A stretch of 64,000 bases of DNA from Nitrosospira briensis C-128 (GTDB lineage Bacteria > Pseudomonadota > Gammaproteobacteria > Burkholderiales > Nitrosomonadaceae), in assembly GCF_000619905.2 (NCBI RefSeq), contig NZ_CP012371.1, positions 558,001-622,000 on the forward strand. Reading direction: 5' to 3'. The number at the start of each line of letters is the position of its first letter. Position 1 is the first letter of the stretch. Under the pieces are notes generated by a model. The model made no database searches. It saw only the letters and a list, made by a program, of their open reading frames with translations, and was not told the origin of the DNA. This document shows positions 63,063-64,000 of this stretch, piece after piece. Position numbers and translations under genes: made by a program.

Positions 63063-63479
63063 TTATTTTTTTACTACCGGTAAGTTTGCCTGCCGCCATG
63101 CATCGATGCCGCCCGTAAGGTTATATACGTGCGTAAAACCATTACTGCGCAAGATAGAACGAGATTTGCCCGACGAATTCGTCCCGGTGCGATGTATTAA
63201 TACAATCGGCTTGTCCTTGAATTTCTCAAGCTCCGAGAGGCGCTGCTCAAGTTTATCCGAAGGAATATGCTTTGAATTGGGTAAATGGCCCGCTTCGTAT
63301 TCACTACCTTCGCGCACGTCCAACGCCAACCCTTCCTTGTAATTGATCATTTGAACCGCTACCAGCGTGTCCACCTCGCCGCCGGAGCGGCGCGTCAGCA
63401 TCGGCCACAACAGCATGCCGCCACTTGCGAGAGCAGCCACGATAAGCGCAATATTGTTTTGCAAGAATGACACGTCCAT
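63063..63479 (-). CDS. Membrane-anchored rhodanese-like protein lacking the catalytic Cys
   Basis: A 138-residue protein with an N-terminal membrane helix (about 8-28) and a rhodanese domain (about 38-135; DVREGSEYEAGHLPNSKHIP and NLTGGIDAWRQANLPV). In the active-site loop, which normally reads C-R-x-G, the sequence is IHRTGTNSSGKSR, so the sulfur-carrying cysteine is replaced and the domain is probably not a sulfurtransferase. AAGGAG lies before the ATG. Proteins of this type (YibN) often precede grxC and secB in proteobacteria. Confidence 0.9.
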   Translation of the reverse strand: MDVSFLQNNIALIVAALASGGMLLWPMLTRRSGGEVDTLVAVQMINYKEGLALDVREGSEYEAGHLPNSKHIPSDKLEQRLSELEKFKDKPIVLIHRTGTNSSGKSRSILRSNGFTHVYNLTGGIDAWRQANLPVVKK

Positions 63480-63789
63480 ACTCCTTGATATACTTGACCG
63501 TGGATTTTATCAGAGACGGGAACATTGAGGAATTCTCTTGTTCCGCGAATAAAGAAGTGTGCGTACCCATGACTGCTCGGCGCAGAGGCCGGCAGGACGA
63601 TCAAGGTATGGCGCCATGCATTGGTAAATTGGTGCGGGGTGGCAGTTTATCTCGTCCTGGAAAACCACTGGCGCTCAAGGTATTCAGGTTGAACCCCTCT
63701 CCCATGCTGCGGCCGTGCCCGAAATACATTAAAATACTATAGCATTTCAAACCGCTTTGCGGAAAATCTCATCCTTTCTATAAACAAAT
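63480..63789. other. Divergent promoter region before gpmA
   Basis: A 310-base spacer between the divergent rhodanese and gpmA genes. No supported gene, repeat or clear hairpin is seen. An AT-rich stretch TTAAAATACTATAGC (63729-63743) is a plausible -10 region for gpmA. Confidence 0.45.
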
Positions 63790-64000
63790 ATGAAAAAACT
63801 CATTCTCCTGCGGCATGGAGAAAGCACGTGGAATAAAGAGAACCGGTTCACTGGCTGGACCGATGTGGACCTGTCTCCAAAAGGTGTGGAAGAAGCCCAA
63901 AATTCCGGACGCTTGTTGCGGGAGGGCGGATTTGCGTTCGATATTGCGTATACTTCAGTATTGAAGCGTTCGATTCGCACCTTATGGATCGTGCTGGACG
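63790..64000 (+). CDS. gpmA: 2,3-bisphosphoglycerate-dependent phosphoglycerate mutase (partial)
   Basis: The first 70 codons of a cofactor-dependent phosphoglycerate mutase, cut by the window end. The catalytic histidine motif [12 protein letters not shown] (4-15) and [15 protein letters not shown] follow the ATG directly, as in GpmA, and SVLKRSIRT is the second conserved block. The enzyme interconverts 2- and 3-phosphoglycerate in glycolysis and gluconeogenesis. The full protein is usually about 230-250 residues. Confidence 0.93.
   Translation, partial: MKKLILLRHGESTWNKENRFTGWTDVDLSPKGVEEAQNSGRLLREGGFAFDIAYTSVLKRSIRTLWIVLD

Overview
The window reads as a chromosomal segment of a betaproteobacterium, most likely an ammonia oxidiser of the Nitrosospira type. 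This is inferred from gene families and gene order (qseE-qseG-qseF, cysB divergent from cysI-cysH-cysD-cysN, bioB-F-H-C-D, gpsA-SH3-secB-grxC-rhodanese-gpmA, PEP-CTERM proteins). No rRNA or tRNA gene, CRISPR array or complete insertion sequence was found. Small non-coding repeats are unusually frequent.

Layout. 1-6.1 kb: two small membrane proteins, an MsbA-like ABC exporter, an FkbM methyltransferase, a RgpF-type polysaccharide protein, and a decayed tail of an ATP-dependent DNA ligase. 6.1-17.7 kb: a stress-flavoured accessory region with a PEBP/YbhB protein, two Hsp20 chaperones, a CBS-domain protein, a BCAM0308-type zinc-ribbon protein, a DUF2934 protein, a secreted Kazal-domain protein, a 1180-residue PEP-CTERM protein made of nearly identical 573-bp repeats, and a tight hydrolase/phosphoribosyltransferase/erythromycin-esterase operon. 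18-24 kb: a LodA/GoxA-like (CTQ) oxidase without a LodB partner, and a QseE-QseG-QseF-like sigma-54 two-component operon. 24-37 kb: ArsC-family protein, CPA2 antiporter, PEP-CTERM metalloprotease, alanine dehydrogenase, dienelactone hydrolase, the three-gene pnt transhydrogenase and a 1183-residue multidomain flavin/Fe-S oxidoreductase. 37-44 kb: sulfate assimilation (cysN, cysD, APS-type cysH, cysI) with divergent cysB. 44-50 kb: mutL, a YcfD/RoxA-like oxygenase, four short lipoproteins in a row, and an MBL-fold hydrolase. 50-54 kb: a REC-PAS-GGDEF-EAL protein and a small membrane protein. 54-59 kb: biotin operon. 59-64 kb: comF, trmL, gpsA, SH3 protein, secB, grxC, a rhodanese-like protein and the start of gpmA.

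Functional links. CysD/CysN make APS, CysH (with Fe-S cysteines) reduces it to sulfite and CysI reduces sulfite to sulfide; no APS kinase or CysJ is in the window. BioC/BioH make the pimeloyl precursor and BioF/BioD/BioB finish biotin, with bioA elsewhere. PntAA/AB/B set NADPH supply beside a large NAD(P)H/flavin enzyme.

Three families of short inverted-repeat elements are the most striking non-coding content. Family A: five copies of about 167 bp ending CTRGCAGCCTGTCGGACTT. Family B: 386-, 236- and 93-bp forms plus a half end, ending CCTAAATCCGG. Family C: one 167-bp element flanked by TTAA. These elements touch gene expression signals: a family B end lies where the cysN ribosome binding site should be, a family A end contains the stop codon of the CBS gene, and other copies abut stop codons.
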